Of a stretch of 9,265 bases of DNA, positions 6,856 through 9,265 are shown one piece after another. Where the stretch lies: contig CALLCD010000022.1 in NCBI GenBank assembly GCA_938049795.1, positions 1 to 9,265 of the forward strand. Direction: 5' to 3'. The number at the start of each line of letters is the position of its first letter. Within the stretch, counting starts at the first letter, position 1. A program made the translations under genes and the position numbers. The notes under the pieces are model-generated. The model was given only the letters and a program-made list of their open reading frames with translations. It did not search any database and had not been told where the DNA came from. Source of the stretch: an uncultured Hyphomonadaceae bacterium. Lineage in GTDB: Bacteria; Pseudomonadota; Alphaproteobacteria; Caulobacterales; Hyphomonadaceae.

Positions 6856-6934
6856 GTGCGGGATTGGGCGCTCGGACCGGCTCTTGGTTTGCTTGATGTG
6901 TTGCGTTCGGAGGCGAGCGGGGGCATTTAGCGCT

Positions 6935-8281
6935 ATGACAGATTTTCACCTTCCGCCCGCCGACCTCCTCAACCAAGTGCTTGATGCCTGCAAACGCGCC
7001 GGTGCGAGCGATGCCGATGTACGGCTTGGCGTCTCCGAAGGGGTCAATGTCTCGGTGCTTGATGGCAAGCTTGAGACGATTGAGCGCGACGAGGCGGCGG
7101 GGCTGGCGCTGCGGTGTTTTTTTGGTCAGCGGCAGGCGAGCGTGTCGGGGTCGGATCTGAGCGCTGAGGGGCTGGAGGCGCTGGTGACGCGCTGTGTGGC
7201 GATGGCAGAAGCGGCACCTGAAGATCCCTATTGCGGACTTATGGCGGCTGATGATCTGGCGACGGATCTGGGCGAGATGGAGCTCTCTGGCGATGAGGGG
7301 GAGACGGCGGAACGGCTCGAGGCTGAAGCGCTTGAGGCGGAAGCGGCGGCGCTGGCGGTTAAGGGCGTCAAACAGGTGGCCGGATGCGGGACAGGCTGGA
7401 GCCGGTCTGAGCGCTGGGTGGCGGCGACGAACGGATTTGCCTCGCACAAAGCGTCTGGCTCATCTGGCGTGGGGCTGGCGGCTTTGGCCGAGTTGGACGG
7501 GGCGATGGAGCGCGATTTTGCTTCGCGTTCGACGCGCAAACGGGCAGACCGGCTGAGCCCTGAAGACATTGGACGGCTGGCGGGCGAGCGGGCGGTGGCA
7601 CGGCTTGGGCCGACGAAGATCGAGAGCCGGACGGCGCATGTGATCTATGATGCCCGGGTGTCGGCGAGCCTGATCGGGGCGTTTGTCAGCGCGATTTCTG
7701 GGCCGTCAATTGCGCGTGGGGTGAGCTTTCTCAAGGATAAGATGGACGCGCAGGTTTTTGCCAAAGGCGTGTCGATTGTTGACGATCCGTTTCGTGCGCG
7801 GGGGATGGGCTCGCGCAATCATGATGGCGAGGGTTTGCCGGTCTCGCGCACGGCTTTGGTTGAGGATGGCGTGCTGAAGACATGGCTGCTCAATGGGCCA
7901 TCAGCGCGGCAATTGGGGCTGAAACCGAACGGGTTTGGCGGGATGGGGTTTGGCGATCCGCCGGGGATTTCGACCTCCAATCTCTATTTGGAGGCGGGGG
8001 ATCAGACGGCCGAGCAATTGCGTCGGCAGGCGGGCGAGGGTCTGCTGGTGACGAGCATGTTCGGGCCGTCGATTAATCCAAATTCGGGGGATTATTCGGT
8101 CGGTGTGTCGGGGGTCTGGTTCGAGAATGGTGAACTGGCTTATCCGGTCGCCGAAGTGACGATTGCGGGTGATTTGCCGAGCATGTTTGCGCGGATGATT
8201 TGCGGTAGTGATCTGGAGTTTTTGGGCTCGCGGGATGCGCCGAGCGTGTTGATCGAGGATATGACCATTGCCGGTGCCTGA
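6935..8281 (+). CDS. pmbA: PmbA/TldE-family protein (TldD-TldE protease partner)
   Basis: The 448-residue product has the length and landmarks of PmbA/TldE: an N-terminal domain with LDGKLETIERDEAAGLALRC near 42-61, TNGFASHKASGSS at 165-177, SRSTRKRADRLSPEDIGRLAGERA at 197-220, SFLKDKMDAQVFA at 264-276, LLNGPSARQLGL at 318-329, and the closing SGDYSVGVSGVWFENGELAYPVAEVTIAGDL. The TldD metal-site motif HExxxH is absent, as expected for the TldE half. With TldD it forms a cytoplasmic metalloprotease known in E. coli for microcin B17 maturation and CcdA turnover. No TldD is present in this window. I chose ATG 6935; the frame opens earlier at TTG 6854, but that falls within the terminator and gives an unrelated 27-residue lead. 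The ribosome binding site is poor (G-run about 12 bases upstream). The gene overlaps the next by 14 bases, indicating coupled expression. Confidence 0.92.
   Translation: MTDFHLPPADLLNQVLDACKRAGASDADVRLGVSEGVNVSVLDGKLETIERDEAAGLALRCFFGQRQASVSGSDLSAEGLEALVTRCVAMAEAAPEDPYCGLMAADDLATDLGEMELSGDEGETAERLEAEALEAEAAALAVKGVKQVAGCGTGWSRSERWVAATNGFASHKASGSSGVGLAALAELDGAMERDFASRSTRKRADRLSPEDIGRLAGERAVARLGPTKIESRTAHVIYDARVSASLIGAFVSAISGPSIARGVSFLKDKMDAQVFAKGVSIVDDPFRARGMGSRNHDGEGLPVSRTALVEDGVLKTWLLNGPSARQLGLKPNGFGGMGFGDPPGISTSNLYLEAGDQTAEQLRRQAGEGLLVTSMFGPSINPNSGDYSVGVSGVWFENGELAYPVAEVTIAGDLPSMFARMICGSDLEFLGSRDAPSVLIEDMTIAGA
8255..8258 (+). promoter_or_regulatory. Ribosome binding site that favours the TTG 8268 start
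   Basis: GAGG within the pmbA 3' end lies nine bases before TTG 8268 and fifteen before the alternative GTG 8274. The spacing favours TTG. No in-frame ATG occurs before the conserved region begins. Confidence 0.45.
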
Positions 8282-9110
8282 GCCTGATCTGGTTCGTGAT
8301 CTGGCCTTGATGCGCAGCGCGGCGGAGGAAGCGGGCGCGCTGGCGATGAGTTTCCGCTCGGATGGGGCGGCGGGGGCGACAGGGGCGAAGTCTTGGGACA
8401 AGTCGCCTGGCCATCCGGTGACTGAGGCGGATCTGGCGGTCAATGCGCTGCTGCTCGAGCGGCTTCGTGGCGCGCGGCCCGATTATGGCTGGCTGTCGGA
8501 GGAAACGGCGGACGATGTTGAGGCGCGGACAAAGGCGCGGACCTGGGTGGTGGATCCGATTGACGGCACGCGTGCTTATATGCGGCCGGCGGACCCGAAC
8601 TGGTGTATTGCGATTGCGCTGGTCGAGGCCGGTGAGGCGGTGGCGGGCGTCTTGTTTGCGCCGATGCATGAGGAATTTTACGAGGCGCATCGCGGCGGCG
8701 GGGCGTTTTTGAACGGGGCGGCTTTGTCGGTCAGCGAGGTCGAGGCGGAGCCGGGCGCGCGGGTGATTATTGATGAAGCGGTGGTTAAACATCCCGGCTG
8801 GCCGGAGCCTTGGCCGGAGCTTGTCTTGCCCAAGCCGAAACCGAACGCGACGCTCTACCGGATGGCGCTGGTGGCGGCAGGAAGGTGGGACGCGACCTTT
8901 GCGCTGGTCTCAAAATCGGATTGGGATTTGGCTGCGGGTGCGGTGCTGGTGGCTGAGGCGGGCGGTGTGGTGAGCACGCATATTGGCACGCCCTTAAGAT
9001 TTAACCGGCATATACCTGCACAAAGATCCATGCTGACGGCTGGAAAGCGGTTACATGGTTTGCTATTGGACCGAATGAAACATCTCGATCTGCCTGATCC
9101 GAACGGTTAG
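8268..9110 (+). CDS. Inositol-monophosphatase-family phosphatase, CysQ/IMPase-like
   Basis: The 280-residue protein has all metal and catalytic landmarks of the lithium-sensitive phosphatase superfamily: PVTEADLAVN at 50-59, SEE at 77-79, the motif WVVDPIDGTRAY at 93-104 with metal-binding D96 and D99, APMHEEFYEAHRGGGAFLNG at 131-150, and the C-terminal SDWDLAAGAVLVAEAGG at 217-233 with D220. Members hydrolyse phosphomonoesters with Mg2+; candidates here are inositol-1-phosphate or 3'-phosphoadenosine 5'-phosphate (CysQ role). Sequence alone does not settle which, so no gene symbol is given. It overlaps the pmbA end, starting at TTG 8268 (or GTG 8274), so translation is probably coupled. A DUF4170 gene follows after 39 bases, a pairing I recall as common in alphaproteobacteria. 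From about codon 242 onward the base composition becomes more balanced than in the rest of the gene. Confidence 0.9.
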   Translation: MPVPEPDLVRDLALMRSAAEEAGALAMSFRSDGAAGATGAKSWDKSPGHPVTEADLAVNALLLERLRGARPDYGWLSEETADDVEARTKARTWVVDPIDGTRAYMRPADPNWCIAIALVEAGEAVAGVLFAPMHEEFYEAHRGGGAFLNGAALSVSEVEAEPGARVIIDEAVVKHPGWPEPWPELVLPKPKPNATLYRMALVAAGRWDATFALVSKSDWDLAAGAVLVAEAGGVVSTHIGTPLRFNRHIPAQRSMLTAGKRLHGLLLDRMKHLDLPDPNG

Positions 9111-9149
9111 GGTCTGGCAGGCGACCGCACACAGGATTGGACGAGAACT

Positions 9150-9265
9150 ATGAGTGAAGACGCAAAAACGGGCAAACAGCTGCTCCACATTGTCATTGGT
9201 GGCGAGCTGCGCGATGTGACCGAGGTCGAGTTTGAAGACCTCCAGGCGATTGATTTTGTCGGCGC
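9150..9265 (+). CDS. DUF4170-family small protein, 5' part only
   Basis: The frame is open from ATG 9150 to the window edge, giving the first 38 residues. The segments KQLLHIVIGGEL at 9-20 and VEFEDLQAIDFVG at 26-38 match the start of DUF4170, a short cytoplasmic protein of unknown function found in alphaproteobacteria, commonly next to an IMPase-family gene as here. The gene is too short to appear as a closed frame because it is cut by the window end. It lies 39 bases after the phosphatase gene on the same strand, so it is probably in the same operon. A weak GGACGAG precedes the ATG. Confidence 0.8.
   Translation, partial: MSEDAKTGKQLLHIVIGGELRDVTEVEFEDLQAIDFVG

Noticed and set aside
6887..6897. 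Eleven-base repeat GTTTGCTTGAT shared with 6133-6143 as a common regulatory element
   Set aside because: It overlaps the -35 region of the 6139 promoter, but no matching -10 follows the second copy. Two copies of this length could be chance.
6854..6934. Extension of pmbA upstream to TTG 6854
   Set aside because: The TTG lies within the T-run of a terminator and the extra 27 residues do not resemble the family N-terminus. ATG 6935 gives the expected length.

Overview
The window looks like chromosomal DNA from an alphaproteobacterium. The best evidence is the right-hand cluster, a PmbA/TldE-family protein followed by an inositol-monophosphatase-family enzyme and a DUF4170 protein, which is an arrangement typical of that class. 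Coding density is high and there are no tRNA or rRNA genes, insertion sequences, CRISPR arrays or phage genes. Genus cannot be judged from the sequence alone.

Left part (2-5245) is a cell-envelope locus made of two convergent gene pairs. On the + strand a small exported cysteine-containing protein (2-412) is followed by a 1027-residue exported outer-membrane protein (447-3530). That protein has a copper-amine-oxidase-N-like stalk region, a long stretch resembling a beta barrel, and two C-terminal Ig-like domains with calcium-loop-like motifs. On the - strand a PapD-like periplasmic chaperone (4397-5245) is followed, with a 4-base overlap, by a secreted beta-rich protein (3540-4400). The two pairs meet tail to tail with 9 bases between stop codons. 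I read this as a possible divergent chaperone/usher-like surface export system, in which the chaperone escorts the 3540-4400 product to the 447-3530 protein. This is inference: the chaperone call is good, the usher role is tentative. The - strand secreted protein has no ATG, GTG or TTG in front of its signal peptide, but has an ATA that overlaps the chaperone stop codon as ATAA. It is therefore a candidate AUA-initiated gene.

Middle part (5370-6855): a tyrosine/dual-specificity-type phosphatase with an intact HCxxGxDR loop is divergent from the chaperone. It is followed by two tandem, clearly paralogous 91-residue proteins with two membrane segments each. These two have a recognisable promoter, a leader hairpin, strong ribosome binding sites and a rho-independent terminator of their own.

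Right part (6935-9265): pmbA/tldE, then an IMPase/CysQ-like phosphatase overlapping the pmbA stop codon and probably starting at TTG, then the beginning of a DUF4170 gene that runs off the window.

Across roughly 820-8990 the + strand has a marked excess of G over C, even where the genes lie on the - strand. The excess fades inside genes at both ends.
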